Assembly (NCBI GenBank): GCA_023419535.1
Contig: JAEZXX010000020.1
Location: 1-59,016, forward strand
Reading direction: 5' to 3'
Source of the DNA: Pseudomonadota bacterium
GTDB taxonomy: Bacteria > Pseudomonadota > Alphaproteobacteria > Rhizobiales > Rhizobiaceae
DNA length: 59,016 nt
Shown: positions 41,938 to 50,836 of the stretch, piece after piece
Layout of the letters: the number at the start of each line of letters is the position of its first letter
Numbering within the stretch: position 1 is the stretch's first letter
Made by a program: the position numbers and the translations under genes
The notes under the pieces: model-generated
Told to the model about the DNA's origin: nothing
The model's database searches: none
Seen by the model: the letters and a program-made list of their open reading frames with translations, nothing else

Positions 41938-42674
41938 GCGACCCGATCGAGACCTTCCGCGACGAGGACTTTTCGGCGGCCGAGTACGTCCTTGGCCTGT
42001 CGAGCGCGGCTGAGCGAATCGCGGCCCGTCGGCGGCTGCGCGACGACCCGGCCTTCCGGGCCGAGGTCGAGGCCTGGGAGGTCCGGCTCGCACCCTGGGC
42101 GGCGGCCGTTCCTCCGGTCGCGCCGTCCGCCGGGCTCTACGCGGCGATCGAGGCGGCTTTGCCACGCTCGGCCCGGCCTGCGGAGGCCCGGCGAGAGGCG
42201 TCGCGCGAAGGACTCGTGCCGGCCTTCTGGCGCTGGCTGGCGCTCGGCTCGGGGGCGCTCGCCGCCGCCAGCCTCGCCGCGCTCGCCTTCTTCGCGGTGC
42301 CCGCGATGCAGAGCGGGCCGGGACCGGCCGAGGCGAGCTTTGCGGCGACGACCATCACCAGCGACGCGGACGGGCTGCCGATCTTCGCCGTCGTGCTCGA
42401 TCCCTCGACCCACACGGCCACCCTCGTGCCGATCCGGCTGGAAACCGGGGCAGGGCAGGTGCCCGAGCTCTGGATCGCCCGGGACGGCGGCGCCCCGCAG
42501 TCGCTCGGTGTCTTCGACCCGGACGTGCCGCTGCGCATCGCGCTCGAGCCGGGCCGCATTTCGGGCGACCTGTCGCAGAGCCTGCTCGCGATCTCGCTTG
42601 AGCCCGAGGGCGGCTCGCCCACCGGCCGGCCGACGGGCCCGGTGGTCGGTCACGGCACGTTGAGCGCGATCTGA
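41934..42674 (+). CDS. Anti-sigma factor, RskA-like
   Basis: 246 residues. The cytoplasmic N-terminus (FSAAEYVLGLSSAAERIAARRRLRDDPAFRAEVEAWE) is the anti-sigma domain of the COG5343 type, a membrane helix lies at about 100-123 (ALGSGALAAASLAALAFFAV) and a periplasmic C-terminal domain ends SLEPEGGSPTGRPTGPVV. No zinc HxxxCxxC motif is seen, so it is the non-zinc class. Coupled to the sigma gene. Confidence 0.92.
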   Translation: MSDPIETFRDEDFSAAEYVLGLSSAAERIAARRRLRDDPAFRAEVEAWEVRLAPWAAAVPPVAPSAGLYAAIEAALPRSARPAEARREASREGLVPAFWRWLALGSGALAAASLAALAFFAVPAMQSGPGPAEASFAATTITSDADGLPIFAVVLDPSTHTATLVPIRLETGAGQVPELWIARDGGAPQSLGVFDPDVPLRIALEPGRISGDLSQSLLAISLEPEGGSPTGRPTGPVVGHGTLSAI

Positions 42675-42749
42675 GGGGCGCGACCGGTCGTCCCTATGAC
42701 GGCGACGGGCCGGTTTTGGCCGTCGCTCGCGATGCTGTAGAGGAGCGGC

Positions 42750-42908
42750 ATGGCCCGCCTCCTCTCCCTTCTCCTGATCCTCGCCATGGCGGTGCAGATC
42801 ATCCGACCCCTCGGATGGCCGGGGCTGCGGCGCCGCGCGGACTTCTGGAAGATCGCGGTCTTCGCGCTGGCCCTCGTCGCGGCAACCGCGCTCGTCCAGC
42901 CGCAATAG
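42750..42908 (+). CDS. Small membrane protein (52 residues)
   Basis: MARLLSLLLILAMAVQIIRPLGWPGLRRRADFWKIAVFALALVAATALVQPQ-like two-helix protein; AGGAG lies six bases before the ATG. The helices are 3-20 and 34-50 with a basic turn between, so both ends face the same side. Too short for standard gene calling, but codon use, ribosome site and membrane pattern support it. Function unknown; similar short proteins occur in Hyphomicrobiales. Confidence 0.65.
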   Translation: MARLLSLLLILAMAVQIIRPLGWPGLRRRADFWKIAVFALALVAATALVQPQ

Positions 42909-43049
42909 GGCGACCGCGCTCGACCCGAGGCCGGCGCTGCGGCCCGATCGGCACAGCCTCCCTCATTTGCGCATGCCACCCCTCGTTTGAAGCGGGGACC
43001 CGTTCCATGTAGGAACCGCAATTTCCACTCGGGCGAGAGATCGGCAGTC

Positions 43050-44339
43050 ATGGACCGGATTCGAATTCGCGGCGGCAACGCGCTGAACGGCACCATCCCG
43101 ATCTCGGGCGCCAAGAACGCGGCGCTGCCGCTGATGATCGCCTCGCTTCTGACCGACGACACGCTGACGCTGGAGAACGTGCCGCATCTGGCCGACGTCG
43201 AGCAGCTGATCCGCATCCTCGGCAATCACGGCGTCGACTACGCGGTCTCGGGCAAGCGCCTCTCCCACGATCCGGCCGGCGGGCGCACCATCCACTTCAC
43301 GGCCCGCACCATCGTCGACACGACGGCGCCCTACGAGCTCGTGTCCAAGATGCGCGCCAGCTTCTGGGTCATCGGCCCGCTCCTGGCGCGCTGCCACAAG
43401 GCCAAGGTCTCGCTGCCGGGCGGCTGCGCCATCGGCACGCGCCCCGTCGACCTCTTCATCGACGGCCTGCGCGCGCTCGGCGCGACGATCGAGATCGATG
43501 CGGGCTACATCCTCGCCGAGGCCAAGGGCGGGCTGGTCGGGGCTGACTACACCTTCCCGAAGGTCTCTGTCGGCGCGACCCACGTGATGCTGATGGCCGC
43601 CTCGCTCGCCAAGGGGCGGACGGTGATCGGCAACGCCGCGCGCGAGCCCGAGATCGTCGACCTCGCCGACTGCCTGAACGCCATGGGCGCCCGGATCACG
43701 GGCGCCGGCACCTCCACGATCACCATCGAGGGCGTGCCGGCGCTGTCGGGCGCGCGCCACCGCGTCCTGCCCGACCGGATCGAGACCGGCACCTACGCCA
43801 TCGCGGCGGCGATGGCGGGCGGCGACGTGACGCTGACGGGCACGCGCTCCGATCTCCTGACCGCCGCGCTCGACACGCTGCGCGCCGCCGGCGCGCAGGT
43901 GACGGACGTCTCGGACGGCATCCGGATCGTGCGCAACGGAGCGGGTCTCTCCGCCGTCGACGTCGTGACCGATCCCTTCCCGGGCTTCCCGACCGATCTC
44001 CAGGCGCAGTTCATGGCGCTGATGACGCGGGCCGAGGGCACCTCCTCGATCACCGAGACGATCTTCGAGAACCGTTTCATGCACGTGCAGGAGCTGGCCC
44101 GGCTCGGCGCGAAGATCTCGCTCGCCGGCCAGGTGGCGAAGGTCGAGGGCGTGCCGCGTCTCGCCGGCGCCCCCGTCATGGCCACCGACCTTCGCGCTTC
44201 CGTCTCGCTGGTCATCGCCGGGCTCGTCGCGGACGGGGAGACGACGGTCAACCGCGTCTACCACCTCGACCGGGGATTCGAGCGGCTGGAGGAGAAGCTC
44301 GGTGCCTGCGGAGCCGAGGTCGAGCGCATCTCGGGCTGA
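43050..44339 (+). CDS. murA: UDP-N-acetylglucosamine 1-carboxyvinyltransferase
   Basis: 429 residues; first committed step of peptidoglycan synthesis, adding enolpyruvate to UDP-GlcNAc. It starts MDRIRIRGGNALNGTIPISGAKNAALPLM, with the catalytic Lys-Asn pair, active-site Cys126 in LPGGCAIGTRPVD (fosfomycin target) and the C-terminal RASVSLVIAGL. Full length. Monocistronic by the terminator right after it. Confidence 0.97.
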   Translation: MDRIRIRGGNALNGTIPISGAKNAALPLMIASLLTDDTLTLENVPHLADVEQLIRILGNHGVDYAVSGKRLSHDPAGGRTIHFTARTIVDTTAPYELVSKMRASFWVIGPLLARCHKAKVSLPGGCAIGTRPVDLFIDGLRALGATIEIDAGYILAEAKGGLVGADYTFPKVSVGATHVMLMAASLAKGRTVIGNAAREPEIVDLADCLNAMGARITGAGTSTITIEGVPALSGARHRVLPDRIETGTYAIAAAMAGGDVTLTGTRSDLLTAALDTLRAAGAQVTDVSDGIRIVRNGAGLSAVDVVTDPFPGFPTDLQAQFMALMTRAEGTSSITETIFENRFMHVQELARLGAKISLAGQVAKVEGVPRLAGAPVMATDLRASVSLVIAGLVADGETTVNRVYHLDRGFERLEEKLGACGAEVERISG

Positions 44340-44354
44340 CGGAGGCGGCACCGG

Positions 44355-44386
44355 GCGGCGGCCGACGGTCGCCGCTCTTGCTTTTT
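44355..44386 (+). terminator. Intrinsic terminator after murA
   Basis: GCGGCGGCC (44355-44363) pairs with GGTCGCCGC (44367-44375) with one mismatch and a 3-base loop, followed by TCTTGCTTTTT. Confidence 0.7.
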
Positions 44387-44522
44387 GAGGCGCAAAGGCC
44401 GATCTAGGGCCGGAAATTTCCCGAGTGTTCCGGCACGAGGCCGTCTTCGCGCGTGCCTTGGCCGCCAACCGTCTCCTCCAGCGGCCGCCCCCTCGCGCGT
44501 CCCATCCAAGGTTCGATCCTAT

Positions 44523-44741
44523 ATGGCGAAAGAAGAAGTTCTCGAGTTTCCCGGAACGGTCACCGAGCTCCTGCCGAACGCGACCTTCCGCATCAAGCTG
44601 GAGAACGAGCACGAGATCATCGCCCACACGGCCGGGCGCATGCGCAAGAACCGCATCCGCGTGCTGACGGGCGACAAGGTCCTGGTCGAGATGACGCCCT
44701 ACGACCTGAGCAAGGGCCGCATCACCTACCGCTTCAAGTAA
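44523..44741 (+). CDS. infA: Translation initiation factor IF-1
   Basis: 72 residues, S1/OB fold: MAKEEVLEFPGTVTELLPNATFRIKLENEHEIIAHTAG then GRMRKNRIRVLTGDKVLVEMTPYDLSKGRITYRFK. Exactly family length. It blocks the ribosomal A site during initiation. First gene of infA-maf-yacG, with 13 bases to maf. Confidence 0.98.
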   Translation: MAKEEVLEFPGTVTELLPNATFRIKLENEHEIIAHTAGRMRKNRIRVLTGDKVLVEMTPYDLSKGRITYRFK

Positions 44742-44754
44742 GGCGTTCGAGGCG

Positions 44755-45387
44755 ATGGCGCGGCCCGACAAGCATCTGGTGCTCGCCTCCGGCTCGCCGC
44801 GGCGGCTGGAGCTCCTGGCCCAGGTCGGCATCGAGCCCGAGCGGCTGCTGCCCGCCGATCTGGACGAGACGCCCGAGCGCGGCGAGCATCCTCGCGCGCT
44901 CGCCAAGCGCCTCGCCAAGGCCAAGGCCGAGGCCGGCGCGCTGACCCTGTCGCGCATCGAGGCCCGCGAGGGGCGCTACGTCCTGGCCGCCGACACGGTC
45001 GTCACGGTCGGGCGGCGCGTGATGCCCAAGGCCGAACTGCAGGAAGACGCGATCGCCAATCTGCGCATCCTCTCGGGGCGCGCGCACCGGGTCTATACCG
45101 GCCTCTGCCTCGTCACGCCCGAGGGGCGGCTGCGCCAACGCCTCGTCGAGACGCGGGTGCGCTTCAAGCGGCTGTCGAAGAGCGACATCGAGCGTTACAT
45201 CGCCTCGGGCGAATGGCGCGGCAAGGCGGGCGGATACGCCATCCAGGGCCTGGCCGGAGGATTCGTGGTGCGGCTCGTCGGCTCCTACACCAATGTCGTC
45301 GGCCTGCCGCTCTACGAGACGCTGTCGCTGCTCGAAGGCGACGGCTTCCGCTGGGGCGCGCCCGTCGAGGCCGAGGCGCCGGCGTGA
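44755..45387 (+). CDS. maf: Maf-family nucleotide pyrophosphatase
   Basis: 210 residues. LVLASGSPRRLELLAQVGI is the phosphate-binding loop signature, followed by LAADTVVTVGRRVMPKA (catalytic Asp), SGRAHRVYTGLCLV, and GKAGGYAIQGLAGGFVVRLVGSYTNVVGLPLYET. It hydrolyses dTTP/UTP or modified nucleotides to monophosphates. Overlaps yacG by 4 bases (GTGA). Confidence 0.96.
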   Translation: MARPDKHLVLASGSPRRLELLAQVGIEPERLLPADLDETPERGEHPRALAKRLAKAKAEAGALTLSRIEAREGRYVLAADTVVTVGRRVMPKAELQEDAIANLRILSGRAHRVYTGLCLVTPEGRLRQRLVETRVRFKRLSKSDIERYIASGEWRGKAGGYAIQGLAGGFVVRLVGSYTNVVGLPLYETLSLLEGDGFRWGAPVEAEAPA

Positions 45388-45590
45388 CGACACGCGCGTC
45401 CGGGGCGAAGATCACCCCGCTGCGGCCGAAGCGCGAGTGCCCCGAATGCGGGAAGCCCTCCGATCGCGCCACGTTCCCCTTCTGCTCGCCCCGCTGCAAG
45501 GACGTCGATCTGAACCGCTGGCTCTCGGGGTCCTACGTGATCCCGGGGACGGAGGAAGAGCCGGACGATTCCGGCCCCGGCCGGAACTGA
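45384..45590 (+). CDS. yacG: DNA gyrase inhibitor YacG
   Basis: 68 residues with the zinc site CPECGKP...FPFCSPRCKDVDLNRWLSGSYVIPG, i.e. C-x2-C-x15-C-x3-C. GTG start overlapping the maf stop. Ends with an acidic tail. Confidence 0.95.
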   Translation: MTTRASGAKITPLRPKRECPECGKPSDRATFPFCSPRCKDVDLNRWLSGSYVIPGTEEEPDDSGPGRN

Positions 45591-45606
45591 AAGCCGGCGG
45601 CCGCTC

Positions 45607-46893
45607 TCACTCGCCGTGGAGCTTGAGCGCCGGGCCCTTGGCCGGCGACAGGAGGTCGGTCGCGATGGCGAGCGACCCGCGCACGGGCCCGAGGACGCGG
45701 ATCTGGTGCTGGCGCTCCAGCGCGTGATAGGCGGCCGTGGCGAAGCGCCCGTCGATGAAGAGGTCGTTGCGCCTCGAGACGCGCGCGCGTCCCACCGTGC
45801 CGGCGAGGCCGAGCGAGACGAGGCGCCCCTTGTTCTCGAATTCGAAGGCCCGGACGGTGCGTCTCTTGGCCAGTTCGGGAAGCGTCTTCGCCAGATACGC
45901 CGCCTGCTGGCTCGCCGCCTGGGCCGTCGGCGGGATCGGCCGGTCGGCCATCTCCGGCGTGAAAGCCGCCGAATCGCCCATGGCGAGCACGTTTCGGTCG
46001 GTCGCCGAGCGCAGCCAGCGATCGACGACGATGCGGCCCTTCCTGTCGAGCTCGAAATCCCCGAGCGTCTTCAGGACGGGGTTGCCGATGAGGCCCGTCG
46101 CCCAGACCGTGAGGTCGCTCGGCCACGCCTCGCCCTTGGCGGTTCGGATCTCCGTCGGCGTCACCTCGGAGACCTGCGCGTCGGTGACGATCTTCACGTC
46201 CAGCGCACGCAGGCGCTCCACGATCTCGCGGCGCAGCGTGTCGTCGATGCCGGGCATCAGATCGGGTGCCGCCTCGATCAGCGTGACGGACATGAGCTTC
46301 GCCCCGGACGCCGACACGCCGGGCTCGAGGAAGCCGTGTTCGGAGTGGCGCAGATGCGCGGCGAGTTCGGTGCCGGTCGGCCCCGTGCCGACGATGCCGA
46401 TCTCGGCCGGCGTGCCCGTCTCGCGCGCCCGCACCATCAGCGCGATGAAGCGCCGGCGGAACTCCTCGGCGTCCTGCGGCCCGTCCAGCCGCAGCGCGTT
46501 CGCCTTCACGCCCGCGGTGCCGAAGTCCGGCGTCGAGCCGCCCAGCGCCACGACGCACAGGTCGTAGGGGAGGTCGCGCGCGTCGGCGAGTTTGCGGCCC
46601 TCGCCGTCGACCATCGGCGCCAGCCGGACGGTGCGCGCCTCGCGGTCGATCGAGACGACCTCGCCCTGCTCGAAATGGAAGCCGCGCAGTTCGCCGAGCA
46701 GGTAGAAGGACATCTCCGCCAGCGAGGTCTGCACCGTGCCGGCCGCCATCTCGTGGAGCCGCGGCTTCCAGACATGGGCGGTCTCGCGGTCGACGAGAAC
46801 GATGTCGAGATCGCGGCGGAAGGCGAGCTGGGAGGCGAGCTCCAGCCCGCCCGACCCGCCGCCCAGAACGAGGATGCGCGAGCGAACCCCCAC
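45607..46893 (-). CDS. NAD(P)/FAD-dependent oxidoreductase, NDH-2-like
   Basis: 428 residues. FAD motif ILVLGGGSGGLELASQLA at the start and NADH motif EIGIVGTGPTGTELAAHL near 180; DRNVLAMGDSAAF near 325 is the second FAD contact. C-terminal PTAQAASQQAAYLAKTL and FIDGRFATAAYHALERQH fit type II NADH dehydrogenases that feed quinone at the membrane without proton pumping. It may transfer electrons to quinone, but the substrate is assigned by family only. A 47-residue DUF3096 gene lies four bases upstream. Confidence 0.92.
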   Translation of the reverse strand: MGVRSRILVLGGGSGGLELASQLAFRRDLDIVLVDRETAHVWKPRLHEMAAGTVQTSLAEMSFYLLGELRGFHFEQGEVVSIDREARTVRLAPMVDGEGRKLADARDLPYDLCVVALGGSTPDFGTAGVKANALRLDGPQDAEEFRRRFIALMVRARETGTPAEIGIVGTGPTGTELAAHLRHSEHGFLEPGVSASGAKLMSVTLIEAAPDLMPGIDDTLRREIVERLRALDVKIVTDAQVSEVTPTEIRTAKGEAWPSDLTVWATGLIGNPVLKTLGDFELDRKGRIVVDRWLRSATDRNVLAMGDSAAFTPEMADRPIPPTAQAASQQAAYLAKTLPELAKRRTVRAFEFENKGRLVSLGLAGTVGRARVSRRNDLFIDGRFATAAYHALERQHQIRVLGPVRGSLAIATDLLSPAKGPALKLHGE

Positions 46894-46897
46894 GCGC

Positions 46898-47041
46898 TCA
46901 GCCCAGAAGGTCGGGGAACAGTCCGACCAGCCCGACGAAGATCAGATACAGCGCGACGATGATGTTGAGCAGTCGTGGGACGATCAGGATCAGGATGCCG
47001 GCGATCAGCGAGACGATCGGGGTGAAGGTGACGATTTCCAT
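46898..47041 (-). CDS. DUF3096 small membrane protein
   Basis: 47 residues: MEIVTFTPIVSLIAGILILIVP then RLLNIIVALYLIFVGLVGLFPDLLG, two helices with the PxxSLIAGxLILxxPRLLN pattern of DUF3096. It lies four bases upstream of the NDH-2-like gene on the same strand, so the two are probably co-transcribed. Confidence 0.85.
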   Translation of the reverse strand: MEIVTFTPIVSLIAGILILIVPRLLNIIVALYLIFVGLVGLFPDLLG

Positions 47042-47127
47042 GGGCCTGCGCCTTCGTGTTGGCCGGAGCGAAGCGGTCGTGGCGGGAAATCCGTCCCGGG
47101 CCGCTTCGGTTCCGCAAAGGGCCGGGC

Positions 47128-47907
47128 TCAGCCCATGTACCAGCCGTGGCTCGGGACGATCGACTGCCCGGTCAGCGCGTTGGAGCGGAAGCCCGCCAGG
47201 AACACGGCGACGTCGGCGACGTCCTGAAGGGTCGTGAATTCCTGGTCGACGGTGCGCCCGAGCATGATGCGGTTGACGACCTCCTCCTCGGAGATCTTCA
47301 GATCGCGCGCCTGTTCCGGGATCTGCCTCTCGACGAGCGGCGTCTTCACGAAGCCGGGGCAGATCGTGTTGGCGCGCACCCCGTGCGGGCCGCCTTCCTT
47401 CGCCATGACGCGGGCGAGGCCCAGTATGCCGTGCTTGGCGGCGACGTAGGCGCTTTTGAGCGCCGAGGGCTCGTGGGAGTGGACCGAGCCCATGTAGATC
47501 AAAGCGCCCGACCTTTGCGGATACATGTGTTTCACCGCCGCCTTGGTGAGGAGGAACGAGCCGCCGAGATGGATGTCGACCACCTTGCGGAACTCCTCGT
47601 AGGGGAATTCCTCGATCGGGTGGACGATCTGGATGCCGGCATTCGCCACCATCGTGTCGAGGCGCCCGAACCGGGCGACGGTCTCGTCGACGCCGGCGTT
47701 CACGGCCGCCTCGTCGGTCACGTCCATCGTCACGGCGATCGCCTCGACGCCGGCGCCGGCGATCTCCTCGGCCGTCGCCTTCGCGGCCTCGCCGTTCAGA
47801 TCGGCGATGGCGACCCTGGCGCCTTCGCGCGCATAGGCCTTGGCGATGGCCTTGCCGATGCCGGACGCGGCGCCCGTGACGATCGCGACGTTGCCTTGAA
47901 GCTTCAT
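47128..47907 (-). CDS. 3-Hydroxybutyrate dehydrogenase
   Basis: 259-residue short-chain dehydrogenase. NAD motif TGAASGIGKAIA, NAGIQ (114-like Asn site), catalytic Ser in MGSVHSHEPS, Tyr-x3-Lys in YVAAKHG, and PGFVKTPLVERQIPEQA, which is typical of the D-3-hydroxybutyrate (BdhA/PhbD) group. It interconverts 3-hydroxybutyrate and acetoacetate during PHB turnover. It stands alone with no PHB genes in the window. Confidence 0.9.
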   Translation of the reverse strand: MKLQGNVAIVTGAASGIGKAIAKAYAREGARVAIADLNGEAAKATAEEIAGAGVEAIAVTMDVTDEAAVNAGVDETVARFGRLDTMVANAGIQIVHPIEEFPYEEFRKVVDIHLGGSFLLTKAAVKHMYPQRSGALIYMGSVHSHEPSALKSAYVAAKHGILGLARVMAKEGGPHGVRANTICPGFVKTPLVERQIPEQARDLKISEEEVVNRIMLGRTVDQEFTTLQDVADVAVFLAGFRSNALTGQSIVPSHGWYMG

Positions 47908-47986
47908 GGGCGCCTGTCCTCCTGACCCGGTCCGTCTCCCGGATGAAGAGTAGCCCCGCGCCGCGCTTTGTCACCGGGCCTCGTGA

Positions 47987-48018
47987 CGAAAACGGCGGCC
48001 CGAGAGCCGCCGTTTTCG
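47987..48018. terminator. Strong hairpin terminator between convergent transcripts
   Basis: 13-base arms CGAAAACGGCGGC and GCCGCCGTTTTCG with a 6-base loop, giving an A-run on one side and T-run on the other. It lies between the grpE end (48041) and the 3-hydroxybutyrate dehydrogenase start region. Confidence 0.85.
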
Positions 48019-48040
48019 ATTTTCCGATGGTCCGCCCGCC

Positions 48041-48697
48041 TTAGGCGTCCTTCGTCGTCTCGTCCGGAACGCCCGGCTTCTGGTCGATCGTCGCCTTCGG
48101 CCCGCCCTTCGAGACGCCGACCATCGCGGGCCGCAGCACGCGCTCGCCGATGGCGTAGCCGTCCTGCACGACCTGGACGACGGTGTTGGCCGCAAGGCTC
48201 TCGTCGGGCACCTCGAACATGGCCTGATGGAAGTTCGGGTCGAAGCGCTGGCCCTTGGGCTCGAGCTTGCGCACCCCGTGGCGCTCCAGCGAGGAGGCCA
48301 TGGCGCGCGCCGTCATCTCCACGCCCTCGACCAGCGAGGTCAGCCCCGCCTCGCCGGCCGCGCGGGCCTCGGCCGGCACGGCCTGAAGCGCGCGGTCGAG
48401 ATTGTCGGACACGCTCAGCATGTCGCGCGCGAAATTGGCCACCGCGAACTGGCGCGCGTCCTTGATCTCGCGCTCGGTACGCCGGCGCAAATTCTCCATG
48501 TCGGCGGCGAGCCGGAGCAGCCGGTCCTTCACGTCGGCGTTCTCGGCTTCCAGTTCGGCGATGCGGGCGGCGTCCGCGCCCTCGGCCCAGCCGGAGCGCT
48601 CGGCCGTCTCGGCCACGTCGTCACGCGCCGGCTGCTCGGTGTGGGGGGGCTCCTGCCCGTCGAGGGGCTCGCGGTGTTCGGTGTCGCTCGTCGTCAC
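48041..48697 (-). CDS. grpE: Nucleotide exchange factor GrpE
   Basis: 218 residues. Acidic N-terminus, a long coiled-coil (AARIAELEAENADVKDRLLRLAADMENLRRRTEREI), the four-helix part and the beta-wing GQRFDPNFHQAMFEVPDESLAANTVVQVVQDGYAIGERVLRPAMVGV. It releases ADP from DnaK. Downstream of hrcA on the same strand with 116 bases between. Confidence 0.97.
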   Translation of the reverse strand: MTTSDTEHREPLDGQEPPHTEQPARDDVAETAERSGWAEGADAARIAELEAENADVKDRLLRLAADMENLRRRTEREIKDARQFAVANFARDMLSVSDNLDRALQAVPAEARAAGEAGLTSLVEGVEMTARAMASSLERHGVRKLEPKGQRFDPNFHQAMFEVPDESLAANTVVQVVQDGYAIGERVLRPAMVGVSKGGPKATIDQKPGVPDETTKDA

Positions 48698-48813
48698 GGT
48701 CGGGGGAACTCCGGGCTGGTCGGCCGCGCGTCGCGTGCCCCTTCAAGGAACGCGTCCGCACGGCCGTCTTCAAGTTGATTTCGCGCCCGATATCGAATGC
48801 GGAGCGTGACAAA

Positions 48814-49926
48814 TCAAGGGCGCTTGGGCCCGCTCGCCTCGCCGAGAAGCCGCGAGACGAGCCGCGCGGTGTAGTCCACCATCGGCACGATGCGGCGATA
48901 GTTCAGCCGCGTCGGGCCGATCACGCCGACCGCCCCGATGACCCGCTGGCGCTCGTCGGAATAGGGCGCGACGACGAGCGAGGAGCCCGACAGCGAGAAC
49001 AACTTGTTCTCCGAACCGATGAAGATGCGCACCCCGTTGCCCGTCTCGGCAAGGTCGAGGAGTTCCACGATCGAGCTCTGTGTCTCCAGATCGTCGAAGA
49101 GGTGGCGCAGGCGCTCCAGATCCTCGGCGGCCGTGACGTTCTCCAGGAGGTTGGCGCGTCCGCGCACGATGAGCCGGGAGGGCTGGCCGTGGCCGGCGCC
49201 CGACCAGACCGCGAAGCCCGCCTCGACGAGGCCGCGGGAGAGCTCGTCGAGCGCGTTGGCCGTCTCGTCCTTGAGCGCGGCGACCGCCTCGCGCGCCTCG
49301 GAGAGCGTCCGCCCGACGATCCGGGCATTGAGGAAGTTGCCCGCCTCGACGAGCTGCGAGGCCGTCGTGCCGGCCGGAAGGTCGAGGATGCGGTTCTCCA
49401 CCTCGCCGTTCTCGCCGACGAGGACGGCGAGCGCGCGCGTCGGCTCCAGGCGGATGAACTCGATGTGGCGCAGCCGCACGTCCGCTTTGGAGGCGACGAC
49501 GAGGCCGGCCCCGCGCGACAGCCCCGACAGGAGCTGGCTCGCCTCGGTCAGCAGCGTCTCGACGCCGCGCTGGTCCCCGAGGATGCGGGCGCGCTCCTCG
49601 ATCTCCTCGCGCTCGGCGCGCCCCATGTCGCTGCCGGTTTCGAGAAAGGCGTCGACGAAGAAGCGCAGGCCGAGCTCGGTCGGCAGACGGCCGGCCGAGA
49701 CATGCGGGGCGTAGATCAGGCCGAGCTGCTCCAGATCGCTCATCACGTTGCGGATGGAGGCGGGGGAGAGGGCGGTGGACAGGAGCCGCGACAGGTTGCG
49801 CGAGCCCACCGGCTCGCCCGAGTCGAGATAGGTGTCGACGATCAGCCGGAAAATGTCGCGCGAGCGCTCGTCGAGCGGTGCGCCCGCTCCCGTCCAGCTC
49901 CCGGTCCTCGTCGTCGAAAGTGCCAT
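48814..49926 (-). CDS. hrcA: Heat-inducible transcription repressor HrcA
   Basis: 370 residues. Winged helix near the N-terminus (SRDIFRLIVDTYLDSGEPVGSRNLSRLLSTALSPASIRNVMSDLEQLGLIYAPHVSAGRLPTELG), followed by the GAF-like middle domain and the C-terminal SLVVAPYSDERQRVIGAVGVIGPTRLNYRRIVPMVDYTA. It represses groESL/dnaK type genes at CIRCE sites; no CIRCE sequence is seen in this window. ATG 49926 is chosen; the divergent rph start is 138 bases away. Confidence 0.97.
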   Translation of the reverse strand: MALSTTRTGSWTGAGAPLDERSRDIFRLIVDTYLDSGEPVGSRNLSRLLSTALSPASIRNVMSDLEQLGLIYAPHVSAGRLPTELGLRFFVDAFLETGSDMGRAEREEIEERARILGDQRGVETLLTEASQLLSGLSRGAGLVVASKADVRLRHIEFIRLEPTRALAVLVGENGEVENRILDLPAGTTASQLVEAGNFLNARIVGRTLSEAREAVAALKDETANALDELSRGLVEAGFAVWSGAGHGQPSRLIVRGRANLLENVTAAEDLERLRHLFDDLETQSSIVELLDLAETGNGVRIFIGSENKLFSLSGSSLVVAPYSDERQRVIGAVGVIGPTRLNYRRIVPMVDYTARLVSRLLGEASGPKRP

Positions 49927-50064
49927 GCGCGGGACTATAGGAAGCGCCCGCCGCTGCGCCAAGCGGAACGGCCGGCCGGCGGGACCGTCCCGAAACGCTT
50001 TGCGGCATGGGCGGCGTTTGGTTAAGAGCCTCGCAACGATCTGAAACGAACGGACTAGACGACG

Positions 50065-50787
50065 ATGCGGTCATCCAAGCGCGCGAGCGACGAACTGCGC
50101 AAGGTCTCCCTCGAACGCGGCGTCTCGCGCCATGCCGAGGGCTCCTGCCTCGTGAAGTTCGGCGACACGCATGTGCTCTGCACCGCGAGCCTGGAGGACC
50201 GCGTGCCGGGCTGGCTGCGCAATTCGGGCCGCGGCTGGGTGACGGGCGAGTACGGCATGCTGCCGCGCGCCACGCACGAGCGCATGCGCCGCGAGGCGGC
50301 TTCCGGCAAGCAGTCGGGTCGCACGCAGGAGATCCAGCGCCTGATCGGCCGCAGCCTGCGGGCCGTCGTCGATCTCGAAGCGCTCGGCGAGCGGCAGATC
50401 TCGATCGACTGCGACGTGATCCAAGCGGATGGCGGCACGCGCACGGCCGCCATCACCGGCGCCTTCGTGGCGCTCGCCGACTGCCTCGCCTGGATGGAGG
50501 GGCGCGGCATGGTCAAGCGCGAGAAGGTCCTGAAGGACCACGTCGCGGCGATCTCCTGCGGCATCCACAACGGCGAGCCGGTCATCGACCTCGACTACGA
50601 CGAGGATTCCTCGGCCGGCACCGACGCCAATTTCGTGATGACGGGGCGCGGCGGCATCGTCGAGATCCAGGGCACGGCCGAGGCCGAGCCCTTCTCGGAG
50701 GAGGAGTTCCTCAAGCTCCTGTCGCTGGCGCGCGCCGGCATCGCCGGCCTCGTCGAGAAGCAGCGCGAGGCCCTGGCGCAAGGCTGA
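50065..50787 (+). CDS. rph: Ribonuclease PH
   Basis: 240 residues, the full PDX-fold phosphorolytic 3'-5' exoribonuclease that trims tRNA ends. Landmarks are GVSRHAEGSCLVKFGDTHVLCTAS, GWVTGEYGMLPRATHERMRREA, GRTQEIQRLIGRSLRAVVDL and DYDEDSSAGTDANFVMTGRGGIVEIQGTAE. First gene of the rph-to-yraN operon. Confidence 0.98.
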   Translation: MRSSKRASDELRKVSLERGVSRHAEGSCLVKFGDTHVLCTASLEDRVPGWLRNSGRGWVTGEYGMLPRATHERMRREAASGKQSGRTQEIQRLIGRSLRAVVDLEALGERQISIDCDVIQADGGTRTAAITGAFVALADCLAWMEGRGMVKREKVLKDHVAAISCGIHNGEPVIDLDYDEDSSAGTDANFVMTGRGGIVEIQGTAEAEPFSEEEFLKLLSLARAGIAGLVEKQREALAQG

Positions 50788-50836
50788 GGCCATCGGCCGG
50801 CGTTAGCCTTCGCCCCGCCTTCGCAAAGGAAACGGC

